This document shows, one piece after another, positions 33,487 through 43,445 of a DNA stretch of 64,000 nucleotides (positions are counted from its first letter, which is position 1; each line of letters starts with the position of its first letter). The stretch is taken from assembly GCA_028571685.1 (NCBI GenBank), contig CM053162.1, positions 74,078,351 through 74,142,350 on the forward strand, written 5' to 3'. Below the pieces are notes generated by a model that saw only the letters and a list, made by a program, of their open reading frames with translations, was not told the origin of the DNA and ran no database searches. This DNA is from Heterohyrax brucei (lineage: Eukaryota; Chordata; Mammalia; Hyracoidea; Procaviidae). The translations under genes and the position numbers were made by a program.

Positions 33487-33640
33487 ATATGCTGCAAATG
33501 ACCTCTTTAAAATGTCATCTTGAAGACTAAGATGTGCTTGACCCAAGTCATGGTATTTCTAATTGCATTATATGCATGTGAAAGCTAGACGATGACTAAG
33601 AAAGACAGAAGAATTGATGTCTTTAAATTGTGGTGTTGGA

Positions 33641-34777
33641 ATCAAGGTGGAGCTATGGGGGTGCTTCTGTTCAGAGAGAGCCCGCTACCCTCTGTAAGGC
33701 CACTGCACACCCAGGACCTCCCGACCTCAGAGGTAGGGCTGCCCTGTACTTCGTGTCTTCTTGGTCACTTTGGAGGAATCAAGAAGACCCCGACCCTCCC
33801 CATCAGAGGGTAGTTCCCTGGAGTAGCGTCTATGGCTCAATCACCTGAGGTCCCCTGAGGAGTTGTGTGGCCTCTCACCTTGGCACAGCTCCGCTCACAG
33901 CTCCCTGGCATTTTGGAGAAAAGGACTTAGTGTGGCAGCTCCTAGACCGGAGAAGCAGGAGCATCAGCTTCTTGGAATGTCAGAGATCGTCCAGCCCAGG
34001 ATTTCCCAACCACTACCCACAGATGGACACGGGGCCAGAGCACATTTTTTGGCTGGTCTACACAATTTTTCCTCCCACGTTTCTTACCTCCTAAACCTTA
34101 TAAACTGAAACACATCCAAGTGGCTGCAGGCGTCCACAGACATAGCCAGGGAGTCTGTGGCAATTTGGGGCCATTAGTGCCTTGGTGCTAAGCCCAAATC
34201 CTGTCCTCTTCCTCTAGCACATCCAGAGGCCTGTGAAGGCTGATCTGTCTCCTCTCTTGACTACAGTCTCTGGTCCGAGCCAAGGTGGCTTCACCTCTGG
34301 GACTTGCACGAGCTGCTTTCCCTGACTGATTCGCCTTTCTTTCCTCTTGTCTAACTGGTGAAAAGTCCTACTCATCAGTCCGGACTCAGTCCAGGCATCA
34401 TATTTTCGGGGAATCTTCACCAGTTTCCCTCCTCAGAGCCTTAGCTCGGTGACACTGTTCCATGATCCATCTTATGCCACCCATCCCCTCACTGTACACA
34501 TGCTCATGACATCCCCCCACAGCTGCTACCACTGTGCAACTAAGCACAGATTCTTCCAGTGTTTCAGCTCAAGAAGTTAGGAAAGAATCTAATGATTTAT
34601 TTGGTTCCATCACTGAAGCATAGATTACACAGCAGCCTACACCAAATTAAGTTGAAGTACCCGACTTACCTTGTTATATTTAGAAAAAGGATCCAAAGCC
34701 CTAGGTAAATTGGCATGTTAAAGTGCATTTATCAGACTAAACCCACAGACTCACATGTAGAGTGCCCAGAGGACACA
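33641..34777. other. Unique DNA between RTE copies
   Basis: This unique-looking stretch of about 1.1 kb has short frames and no domain. A possible MER5-like scrap lies near 33970-34020, too short to call. Confidence 0.45.
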
Positions 34778-35173
34778 CTTATTTGTCGGGAGCCGTGGGT
34801 GAGCCCCCAGGCCCCGACATACAGGAAGCTTGTAGGGCTGAAAAAGCCCGCGTGCGCCAAGTTTGAAAAAGCCCGCGCCCGCGAAATTTAAAAGGCCCGC
34901 GCGCGCGAAAAACTTCCTGCCTGATGTCATTGCCTTAGTCCTATGTATATCCAATCCCCAGCCGACAACTACCTCACTCCAAATGTCACTCCATCCCTAC
35001 GTCACTTGATCCCTCCCTTTATTCCTACCGCTATAAATATACCTCATTTTAATAATAAAACTGAGGCTTGATCAGGATTTTGTCTTGCCTTCATTTTTCC
35101 GCCTTTCCTGCTTACTTTCACAGGCTTCCCCTCGTCCTTTCGTTGATTTGTCCCGCGGGCCGGGGCACTTATT
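34778..35173 (+). mobile_element. Solo LTR of class II (ERV2-type) retrovirus with 6 bp target duplication
   Basis: The LTR runs 34784-35167 (384 bp), from TGtcgggagccgtggg to ccggggCA. It is flanked by perfect copies of cttatt at 34778-34783 and 35168-35173. A 6 bp duplication and a tgtcgggag start suit class II, betaretrovirus-like elements. U3 holds three 25 bp units starting near 34841, 34866 and 34890, each with aaaagcccgcg or a close variant. A TATA-like ctataaatat is at 35031-35040 and a polyadenylation signal aataaa at 35054-35059. No internal retroviral sequence flanks it, so it is a recombination-derived solo LTR. Many CpGs survive, suggesting youth or low methylation. Confidence 0.85.
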
Positions 35174-35604
35174 GCCACAACAGTGAGGAACAAGTTTGCG
35201 AAGGGAGCTCCAGCTGGCGTTGCTATTTTATGTATGTCAGGTTGGACAGTGGGGACTCCGCTAACTGAATTAAGACACTCGAATACAGTGGGGCTGGTTG
35301 GCCTGTGTGGTGGTGAGCGCTGAGTGGTGGCACTGAATCTGCGAAGACGAGGTGGGTGCAGTTACAACAGTGGAAAGCAGAGTCAAAACAGTAATCAGAA
35401 GAAGTCCAGCTTGTATGGACTTACAGCTTTGGCTGCTTAGGCATGGTGCCCCAGGAGTGAAATAGATGGGAAATCTACTAAATATTTACCTGATCTGTAC
35501 AAGCAGAAGAATTCGACGTCAAGAGGATGGCAGCGTAACTAGAATCACCAGAATAGAGAATCATAGCCTCTCAATCGGTTCCCAGATTTGAGCCCATTTG
35601 CAGA
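35174..35604. other. Unique DNA, no gene seen
   Basis: This short unique interval lies between the solo LTR and RTE copy D. I see nothing in it. Confidence 0.45.
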
Positions 35605-36120
35605 CCCAGAAGCCCTTGGATAAAAGGGAGGCCAAGGATGTCACCTTGAAGACTAAAACGCCCCTGACCCAGGCCGTGGTATTTTCAGTCACATCATATG
35701 CATGCGAAAGCTGGACTACGGACAAAGAAGACAGAAGAAGAATTGGTACCTTTGAACGGTAGTATTGGAGAAGAATGCTGAGTGTACATTGAACCACCAA
35801 GAAAACAAACAGATATGTTCTGGAAGAAGTACAACCAGAGTGCTCCTTGGAAGCAAAGATGGAAAGACTGTGTCTTACATACTTTGGACATGTTGTCAGG
35901 AAGGATCAGTCCCAGGAGAAGAACATCATGCTTGGTAGAGTGTAGGGTCAGTGATAAAGAGGAAGACCCTCGACGAGATGGATCAACACAGCAGCCTCAA
36001 CAATAGGCTGAAGCGTAAAAATGATTGTGGGCATGGCACATAACTGGACAGTGTTTCACTCTGTTGTTCACAGGGTTGCTATAAGTTGGAACCAACTCGA
36101 TGGCACCTAACAACAACAAC
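35605..36120 (+). mobile_element. RTE/BovB-like LINE copy D, 3' end
   Basis: This is a 5'-truncated copy of about 515 bp. It retains agaagtacaaccagagtgct, a gcttggtagagtgtagggtc block and the terminal ggttgctataagttggaacc, ending in a caac microsatellite tail (caacaacaac). The tail is typical of RTE elements. Copy D is a separate insertion from copy C, because both hold the segment around the text caagtcatggtatt / caggccgtggtatt. Confidence 0.85.
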
Positions 36121-36245
36121 GAAGTCCCCTTGAGGAAGGAACCCACTATACTGTCAAAAATTTATAGTGTTACTCTTTCTCCCAGATTTTCCCAAAGGTT
36201 ACTATGGCCTTTCATGAAAGTGACTGTTTATTGGGTAAAAGGCAA

Positions 36246-36480
36246 TAATTGTACTGGATACTGGCTCTGAACTGACACTAATTCCAGGAGACCCTGAACA
36301 TCACTATGGCCTTCTAGTCACAGTAGGGGTACATGGAGGAAGGGTTATTAATGTAGTCTTAGCTCAGGTTTGTCTCGCATTAGCTGCCCAAATCTTTCCT
36401 GTAGTGGTTTCCCTAGTTCTAGAATGCCAAATTGGGATAGACATACTCAGCACTGTCAGAACCCCAACATTAGATCCCTG
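36246..36480 (+). pseudogene. ERVL aspartic protease fragment
   Basis: An open stretch carries the active-site triad DTG, followed by Ser-Glu, at 36257-36271. The hydrophobic run before it (IIVL) suits a retropepsin. The stretch ends soon after ECQIGIDILS. Retroviral proteases act as dimers with one DTG per chain; this copy is only a remnant. Confidence 0.7.
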
Positions 36481-36532
36481 ACATGTGGAGAAAGGGCTAG
36501 TATAGTAGGAAAAGCCAAATCAAAGCCATTAG

Positions 36533-36999
36533 AACTGGCTGGGCCATGATTTTCACTATTTTGGCAGTTGTAGAATATTGTGAGCACTTCTCTGTTGAAA
36601 TATGATGTGTGATCACCTCATGATGGAATCTGCTGTCTGGTAGGTGAGGACCTATGGCAGGTTACCATGCCTCAGCTTTCATCTCTCTGCCTTCTGTGGC
36701 TTCCTTCCTTCCTGTTCACTTTGCCACAGACTTTGGCTTATTCTGGATCCTGCAGCTGTCTTGTCTTTGACTGACCCTGGTCCTGGGAGCTTGTGCTAGC
36801 AGTATACCTGCCAGTCCTGGGATTTGTTGCTCTTAGCAGCCTGTGAGCAAGAGATTGGCTCTCCAACTTGTCAATCTTGGGTTCACTAGCCCCTGCGGTT
36901 GTGTGAATCTGGAGAAATCACTGTCCTGGTTCACAGACTTGGAATGTTCTAGACTCTACAATCACATGAGCTGTTGCCTTGATATAAATATCTCTCTCT
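36533..36999 (+). mobile_element. ERVL-type LTR-like segment, copy b
   Basis: It matches copy a and copy c in order: aactggctgggccatgattt, tgatcacctcatgatgg, tcctgggagcttgtgctagc, gcagcctgtgagcaagagat and cttgatataaatatctctct. It lies between the protease and reverse transcriptase of the ERVL and replaces the pol text expected there. The perfect hairpin follows directly at 37000. Confidence 0.6.
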
Positions 37000-37081
37000 A
37001 CAGTAAAATGTATAAGTATATATAGCCAGCCAAGCCAGAAACTTGGCTTGGCTGGCTATATATACTTATACATTTTACTGT
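37000..37081. repeat. Perfect 38 bp inverted repeat (hairpin)
   Basis: Arms at 37000-37037 and 37044-37081 are exact reverse complements over 38 bp with a 6-base loop (gaaact). The arms begin with acagtaaaatg and pass through tatatatagccagcc to the loop. Such perfection within decayed repeat DNA points to a recent or conserved origin, or to an artefact of sequencing or assembly. Confidence 0.97.
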
Positions 37082-37128
37082 TTTTTCTTCTCTAGAGCAC
37101 AAATGCTAAGACGGGTGGATCTTGGAGA

Positions 37129-37317
37129 ATGATGGTGGATTATCAAAAACTTAACCAGATGGTAACTCCAATTGCAGCTGCTATTCCAAGTGTGTTTTCA
37201 TTGCTTGAGCAAACTGATACATCTCCTGGTACCTGGTATGTGGCTATTGATCTGGCCACTGCCTTTTTCTTCATTCTGGTTTTGAAAGATCACCAGAAGC
37301 AGTCTGTCTTCAGCTAA
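37129..37317 (+). pseudogene. ERVL reverse-transcriptase fragment
   Basis: This 62-codon open fragment contains VDYQKLNQ and a motif A-like AIDLATAFF, as in the fingers and palm of retroviral reverse transcriptases. The active-site motif further downstream reads F-T-D-D at 37445-37456, where a YIDD-like motif is expected. The chain is then cut by the LTR at 37481. Confidence 0.8.
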
Positions 37318-37480
37318 CAAGGCCCTCAGTACACCTTAATTTTCCTACCTCAGAGGTATACCAATTCTCCAGCACTATGTTGTAAAATTTAGTCTGCAAG
37401 AACTTTGATTTCCTTTCCCTTCTCAAGATCTCACACTGATCCATTTCACTGATGACATTATGCCACTAAGGAAGAAGTAC

Positions 37481-37981
37481 TTTCTTAGTTATCTAGTGTG
37501 GCTATAACATAAATACAAGTGGATGGTTTTAATGAAGAGAAATTCATTTTCTCGTAGTCTGGTAGGCTGGAAGTCCAAACTCAGGGCATCAACTCCAGGG
37601 GATAGGCTATCCCTTTCTGTCAGAAGGAAGGTCCTTCTCATCCATTTTCTCCTGGACTAGAAGATTGACCAAGCAATAATTTTGGGTTCAACAGATGTGC
37701 TCTGCTCCCAGAACTACTTGTAGATAATGAGATTCCCATTCTCTACTTGCCTCCCTTTCCTTTTATCTCTTATAAGATAAAAAATGGCATGGGCTACATT
37801 CCAGGGAAATTCCTTTTATATTGGATAAGGAATGTGACCTTAACAAGGGTGTTACAATCCCATTATAATCCTCTTTAACATAATATTACAGTCACAAAAC
37901 GGAGGATAACCACAAATACTGGGAATCATCATCTAACCAAGCTGACACATATTTTGAGGGGACACAGTTCAATTCACAACA
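37481..37981 (-). mobile_element. MaLR-like (MLT1-type) LTR inside ERVL pol
   Basis: Solo LTR of 501 bp, antisense, with the same text order as the copies at 28708 and 31829, including tctcgtagtctggtaggctg and the end ggggacacagttcaattc. Near-identical 5 bp flanks, agtac at 37476-37480 and agtat at 37982-37986, are the likely target duplication with one change. It splits the reverse transcriptase just after its active-site motif. Confidence 0.78.
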
Positions 37982-38149
37982 AGTATCAATGACTCTACAC
38001 TTACCAGTAAGACATTTTCACACTAGAGGTTAACAAATTAATTGAACAAAAATTCAGACCCCTTCCACCTCAGCAAAACCTCTAAGGGTCCAGTGGTTCG
38101 GGGCATGTCAAGATCTCCCTCCGAAAGTGAGGGATGAGTTGTTGTGTTT

Positions 38150-38318
38150 GGCACTTCCCACAACTGAAAGGTTGCATGATGCTTTATTAGTCTCTGGATT
38201 TTGGAGGTAATGTATCCCTCATTTGGGTGTGCTACTGTGGCCTACTTAGCAAGTGACTCTACAAGTTGCTAATTTTGAGAGAGGCCCAGAACACGAGAAA
38301 GTTCTGAAACATGTTCAG
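38150..38318 (+). pseudogene. ERVL connection-region segment (source of an inverted copy)
   Basis: This segment reads as the connection part after the reverse-transcriptase palm, with gattttggaggtaatgtat and aattttgagagaggcccaga. The same text, about 90% alike by eye, occurs in reverse complement at 39525-39690. Confidence 0.75.
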
Positions 38319-38668
38319 GCCACCATGCAAGCCACTCTGCCACTTGGGTCACATGATCCAGCTGATCCAGTGGTGCTTGAAGGGTCCGTGGCAAATACAG
38401 ATGCTATTGAGAGTCTTTGCCAGTCCACTGTTAGTGACTCACAGACCCTTAGGATTCGGGAGCCTTGCCATCATCTGCAGATAACTTCTGTTCTTTTGAG
38501 AAACAGTTTTTTGCTTGTTACTGAATCTTAGTGGAGACTGCATCTGTAACTATGGTCCCCAAGTCACCATGCAGCCTGAGCAGCCCATTTTGAATTAGGT
38601 GTTGCCTGAACCACAGAGTCACAAAGTCAGATGTATGTAGCAGTACTGCGTTATTAAATTGAAGAGAT

Positions 38669-38899
38669 ATGTACGAGACTGGGCTCATGCAGGATCTGAA
38701 GGCCCAATTAAGTTACATAAAGAGGTGGCCCAAATGCCCACAATCTCCTCTCCTGCCACATTACTTTTCTTCCCCCAATCTGCATCTGTGGCCTCACTTG
38801 GGCATTTCTTTAGATCAGGTGACTGAGGAAGAGAAAACGCGAGCCTGCTTCTGCATGATACGCAGGCACCACTTAAATATGGACAGTGAAGCACTGTGA
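38669..38899 (+). pseudogene. ERVL RNase H-region fragment
   Basis: A 76-codon fragment includes DQVTEEEKTRA, a stretch typical of the ERVL linker just before the RNase H core. The DEDD-type catalytic residues are not preserved in one frame. It is a remnant. Confidence 0.55.
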
Positions 38900-39225
38900 C
38901 CCTTTTCTGGGACCTCCTTGTAGGACAGTGATGAAGGGAATCCTCCTAGTGAGCAGAACTTCGAGCAGTGCACCTGTTTATTCATTTCACTTGAAAAGAG
39001 AGATGATCAGATATGTGAGTGTATACTAATTCATAGACTGGCCGTAAGTTTGGCTGGATGGTCAGGAACTTGGAAGGAACATGATTGGAAACTTGGTGAC
39101 AGGAAGTATAAGGAAGAGCCATGTGGATGGACTTCCCTGAATGGGCCAAAGAATTGATGATATTTTCAGCCCATGTAAATGTTCACTAAAGTGTAAACTA
39201 GGCAGAGAAGGATTTTAACAATTAT

Positions 39226-39918
39226 GTGGGTAAGATGACACATCTTACGGATACCAGTAAGCTTGTCCCTCCAACCATTCCTGCCACTGGCCAACAGTCT
39301 CCTAAGCAAAATGGCTACTGGGGCAGGGTTAGGAGTTATCCATGGGCTCAGCAACATGGGCTTCTACTTGCTGACACTGACTTGACTACAGCCACTACTG
39401 ATTGCCCAATCTGCCAGCAGCAGAGACCAACACTGAGCCCCTATTGTGGCACCATTCCTTGGGGCAATCAGTCAGCAACCTGGTGGCAGCTTGATTACAC
39501 TGGACTGCTTCCATCATTGGAAGGTTCTGAACATGTTTCAGAATCTTCTCTGGTTCTGGGCCTCTCTCAAAATTAGCAACTTGTAGAGTCACTTCATAAA
39601 TAGGCCACAGTGGCACACCCAAATGAGGGATGTGTTGCCTCCAAAATCCAGAGACCAAATGTTATGCATCCTTTTAGTTGTGGGAGGTGCCAGTATCTTG
39701 TTCTTACTGGGATAGAGGCTCTAGATGCAAATTTCCTATTCTCCACACAATGCTTCCACCAAGACTGCTTTATTCACCATCATGATATCTCACACAACAT
39801 TGCTTTGGATCAAGGAACTCATTTCACAGCAAATGAAATGAAACAAGGGACCCATGCTCATGGAATTCACTGGTTGTCCCATATTCTTCATCATCTCCAA
39901 GCAATTGGTTTAGTATAA
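39226..39918 (+). pseudogene. ERVL integrase remnant, interrupted by an inverted pol segment
   Basis: A zinc-binding C-P-I-C pair is visible at 39403-39414. The first core Asp lies in WQLDYTG at 39493-39495 and the second Asp in ALDQGTHF at 39808-39810. The glutamate expected after the downstream conserved Gly is replaced by a stop near 39915. The core is interrupted at 39525-39690 by an inverted copy of 38150-38318, which sits between LPSLEG and the resumed QYLVLTGIEAL. No integration activity is possible. Confidence 0.8.
39525..39690 (-). repeat. Inverted copy of ERVL pol segment 38150-38318
   Basis: In reverse complement this 166 bp reads ggcacctcccacaacta, gtctctggattttggaggca, then ttgctaattttgagagaggc, and ends gaaacatgttcag. 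The match covers both full borders of the source segment. On the minus strand it encodes FWRQHIPHLGV and neighbours, the connection region, so the inverted piece lies inside the plus-strand integrase. It replaces no integrase text visibly; it is inserted cleanly. Confidence 0.88.
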
Positions 39919-40184
39919 TGATGGAATGGCCTTGCAAAGACACAAGTACAGCACCAGATCAGTAGTAATAACTTGCAGGGTTGGAGCAATGTTCTCCAGG
40001 AGTCTGTATATAGGCACTCTAAACCAGTGTCCAGTATATGGTGCTGTTTCTCCTATAGACAAGATTCATAGGTCCAGGAATCAAGGGGTAGAAATGGAAT
40101 GGCACCACTCATTATTATCCCTACTAACCCATCCACAGAATAGTTACTCCCTGGCCCTGCAATCTACGCTCTGCAAGTCCAGAG

Positions 40185-40517
40185 ATGTTAATTCTAAAGG
40201 AAGGAACACTCTCACCAGGAAATACAACACTGATTCCATTGAACTGGAAATTGGGAATGCCACTCAGTCACTTTGGGCTCCTCGTGCCTCTGGGTCAACA
40301 GGCAAAGAAAGGATTTACTGTATTGGCCAATGTGATTGACCCTGGGTACAGAGAGGAAATCAGATTGATACTACAACACAAAGGTAAGGGAGAATATGTC
40401 TGGAATATAGGAAGTCCTTCAGGACATCACTTGACACTCCCATGCTTTGTGATTGAAGTGAATGGAAAACTACAGCAACCCAGTTCCAACATTTCTATTG
40501 ATCCAGACCTCTCATGA
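40185..40517 (+). pseudogene. ERVL dUTPase-region open fragment
   Basis: A 110-codon open frame follows the integrase region. It has the stretch IPLNWKLGMP and later GYREEIRLIL with LPCFVIEVNGKLQQ, which places it in the dUTPase-like C-terminal part of ERVL pol. Cellular and viral dUTPases hydrolyse dUTP to dUMP and diphosphate. Motif integrity cannot be judged by eye, and the start of the domain lies in another frame. Confidence 0.65.
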
Positions 40518-41037
40518 ATGAAGCTCTGAGTCACCCCACCAGGCAGAGAACCATGACCACCAGGGGTATTTGTGAGGGCAAAGCAAATAGAAATTGGTGG
40601 TAGAAGAAGATAGTTCGATATACTGGTTACATCCACGTGACCAGTTGCTGAAATCAGGACTATACTTGTTATAAGTATTTGTTCCTTGTTTTATTATATC
40701 TGTATGTGTGTGTATATGAAATCCAGTCCTAAGTCCATCTTTATGTCAAATCTGTAGGCAAGTCAGGCCAGATACATAGGGTTCTTACTTAGCATCACTT
40801 AGTCAAATGTTAGTCAAATATAGTATGCATTTTACCTTTCCTTGCATATAAAACACTTAAAAAACACTTTCATACCATGCAGCATTTTCATGTCACAAAG
40901 TAATGCATGTATTTGTTATTATAAACCATTATAGTTATGAAAAGTTTTAACACACTAGGTTTTATGGTAGTCTCTTCTTAAGGGTGAGTTACCTGTAAGT
41001 TGGATGTTGATAACATGGAGACTTACCATGCGTGCGT

Positions 41038-41038
<1 letters not shown>

Positions 41039-41075
<37 letters not shown>
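41039..41075. repeat. (CA)n microsatellite
   Basis: An 18-unit CA run preceded by a cgtgcgtacg stretch of alternating purines and pyrimidines. Confidence 0.95.
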
Positions 41076-41077
<2 letters not shown>

Positions 41078-41090
41078 CTCTATATATGCA

Positions 41091-41255
41091 TGGAAACTCT
41101 GGTGGTACAGTGGTTAAATGCTATGGCTGCTAATCAAAAGGTCAGTAGTTCAAATGTGGTCAGCAGTTTAAATTCACCAAGTGCTTTCTTGGAAACTATG
41201 CAGCAGTTCTACTCAGCCCTACAGGGCCATTATCAGTTTAAATTAACTCTACCTG
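41091..41255 (+). mobile_element. AfroSINE copy 7
   Basis: Head tggaaactctggtggtacag, then gctaatcaaaaggtcagtag, a short internal duplication of the box B region (tagttcaaatgtggtcagcag), and gcagttctactcagccctac. The tail is worn. It abuts the L1 that follows. Confidence 0.75.
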
Positions 41256-43275
41256 GGGTAAAAACAATCTCTTCAACAAATGGTGCTGGCAAAACTGGAT
41301 ATTCATCTGCACTAAATTAAAACAAGATCCATATCTTACACCTTATACAAAAATCAGCTCAAACTGGATAAATGACCTAAATATCAAATCTAAAATGATA
41401 AAGCTCATCCAAGAGAAAGTAGGAACAACAATGGAAGGTTTAATACACAGTGCAGACAGACTTCAAAAGAGAAAATAGATAAATGGGAATTACTAAGAAT
41501 TGATCACTTTTGCTCATCCAAAGACTTTATTAATAGAATTAAAAGGCCACCTACAGAACGGGAAAAAACATTTGGCAACTCTATGTCAAACAGATGCCTG
41601 ATCTCCATAATCTATAAGGTATTACAAAATATCAATAAGAAAAAGATAAATCATCCAATTAAGCAATGGGCAAAGGAGATGGACAGACACTTCTCTAAAA
41701 AGGAGATCCAGGCAGCCAAAAGACACATGCGGACATGCTCATGATCATTAGCTATTAAAGAAATTCAAATCAAAACGACAATGAGATGCCATCTCACCCC
41801 GACAAAGTTGGTCATGATCCAAAAAACGCAAAACAGCAGATGTTGGAGAGGCTGTAGGGAGATTGGAACACTCCTACACTGCTGGTGGGATTGCAAAATG
41901 GTGCAACCTCTTTGGAAAACAATCTGGCATACCCTTAAAAAAAAGGATATAGATATACCATTTGACCCAGTAATTCCACTGCTTGGAGTATATCATACAG
42001 AATCAAGGCCATTCACACCAACTGATACACGCACAAGGATGTTCATCACAGCACAGTCCACAATAGCAAAAAGATGGAATCAACCCAGATGCCCCACAAC
42101 AGAGGAATGGATAGGTAAACTATGGTATATATATTTAATGGAACACTATGCAATGATAAAACAACGATGATTGCAGCAAACATCTCTTAACCTGGTTTCA
42201 ACTGGGGGACATTATGCTGAGTGAAAGTGGTCAGTGACAAAAGGATAAACATTGTATGAGACCCCTATGATAAGAACTTAAAAACAGACTCATGCATAGA
42301 AGTAAAGACTCTTTGACAGCTGTGAGGGTGGTGAGGGAGGGGGGAGGGTTTAGATTAGATAGTTAATAGAAATTTGGTTGTGTGAAATTGGTGACAGCAC
42401 ACATTAGAAAGAAGATCAATAATAACTGGACTTCAACACAATTTGAGTACTCTTACCATCTTAACCCAATATTGCAAGGACAGAGTAGCTGGGGCAGGGG
42501 GGCCAGGGACCATGGTCTCAGGTGAAATCAAGGCCAATTGGCACAGCTAGCATTTTGCTAATGAGGATTCTCTGCACCCCTCATCAGTGAGTGGCATCTG
42601 GGGTCTTAAAAGCTGCCAAGCTGCCATATAAGAGTACAGCAAATGGTCCCAACTCAACAGAAACAGATGGTCACTGAGGACAAGAACGACATGGGGAAAA
42701 TTCGAGAACCCAAAAGACAGATCCATGTGAGTGGGTCTGTACAACGACTCATGACCAGAAGAAACAGATGGTGCCCGGCCACCACCAGTGATAGTCACAG
42801 TGGAGCTCACAAAGTTGAGTCTCACTGGCAACAAGAGAATAAATAGGGGTGCACCCTGAGATCTCCACTAAAAGACTGCAATTGATAGTTCAGTGGCTTT
42901 GGAGTTCCCCTGCGAGCATGGCCCCTAGCCCTGATGCTGCCCCTGTCTGTGAACCATAATGAAGGTCAACTTTTCAGACAGCAGTGGATTGGACTTGGCA
43001 ATGCACAGTGATTGTATCTTGTGGGAATTTTATGGTTTTATGCATCTATAGGATGTCATCCTGCTGACCTCTTGCTGGAGGAAGGGGATGGGGTGGAGAG
43101 GAGAGGATAGGAGACTGTTGGGAGGATAGGACATGTACGGAGCAGACAGGGGTGTTCTGTCACTGGGCAGGGAGAGCACTGGGAGCTGCATATAGGTGAG
43201 CATGCAAATTTATATGGGAATGTATGTCTTCATCCAATCATAATAAAAAATTAATTAATTAATTAATTAATTAAC
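41256..43275 (+). mobile_element. L1 LINE, 5'-truncated, with ORF2 end and 3' UTR
   Basis: From 41256 it follows the end of L1 ORF2 (aacaaatggtgctggcaaaa and on). Frameshifted at first, it then opens into a 129-codon C-terminal frame at 41781-42170. A 3' UTR of about 1.1 kb follows, with a G-rich patch (gggaggggggagggttt) at about 42337-42353, typical of L1 3' UTRs. It ends in an aataaa signal and an (aatt)n tail at 43243-43274. Confidence 0.88.
41781..42170 (+). pseudogene. L1 ORF2 C-terminal fragment
   Basis: 129 codons match the C-terminal end of the L1 ORF2 protein. A Cys-rich motif CWRGC, then HCWWDC is visible near residues 21-38, followed by IPLLGVY and a closing WYIYLMEHYAMIK. This C-terminal Cys region binds RNA. 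The frame is intact here, but upstream frames are broken. Confidence 0.85.
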
Positions 43276-43367
43276 TCTATGGCAACAGGTATGCAAAAAA
43301 ATCACCCAGTGCTGTTGACTCAGTTCCAACTCATGGCAACCCTAGAGGTCAGAGTAGAACTGCCCCC
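43275..43367 (-). mobile_element. AfroSINE copy 8, tail half
   Basis: Tail (tgttgactcagttccaactc) and middle (gtcagagtagaactgccccc) in antisense. The head half is missing, replaced by a TA/CA-rich microsatellite. Confidence 0.7.
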
Positions 43368-43442
43368 AAATATACATACATACATATATATACACACACA
43401 TATATATACACACATAATACATACACACACACACATATGTGT
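43368..43442. repeat. (TACA)/(CA) AT-rich microsatellite
   Basis: Alternating tacatacata, tatatacacacaca and cacacacacatatgtg runs. Confidence 0.85.
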
Positions 43443-43445
43443 ATA

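Larger units (their letters stand above)
30425..33640 (+). mobile_element. RTE/BovB-like LINE copy C, near full length, split by a MaLR-like LTR
   Basis: It starts with the shared 5' text ggtctacttctgaaaagaat. Then come an endonuclease region (frame 30792-31139 with IQIYAPT and a GDW motif), a linker, a reverse-transcriptase region (frame 32875-33165 with FIDYAKAFDCMD) and a palm motif YTDD at 33226-33237, where YADD is expected. The 3' end is lost at about 33640, where unrelated sequence begins. Net of the 519 bp LTR the copy is about 2.7 kb. Frameshifts and stops make it a pseudogene. Confidence 0.85.
36121..40665 (+). mobile_element. Decayed ERVL (class III) provirus, pol region
   Basis: The order is retroviral protease (36246-36480), reverse transcriptase (37129-37460), connection and RNase H (about 38150-38900), integrase (about 39220-39925) and dUTPase (about 40185-40517). 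A dUTPase after integrase is a hallmark of ERVL. No gag is recognised upstream, where RTE copy D begins at once. The gene order is broken by an LTR-like insert with a perfect hairpin (36533-37081), a MaLR-like LTR (37481-37981) and an inverted pol segment (39525-39690). Stops and frameshifts occur in every part. Probable 3' LTR: 43807-44275. Confidence 0.85.

Noticed and set aside
36121..40665. A live or complete retrovirus
   Set aside because: Every domain is broken, no gag or env was recognised, and three foreign or inverted pieces interrupt pol.
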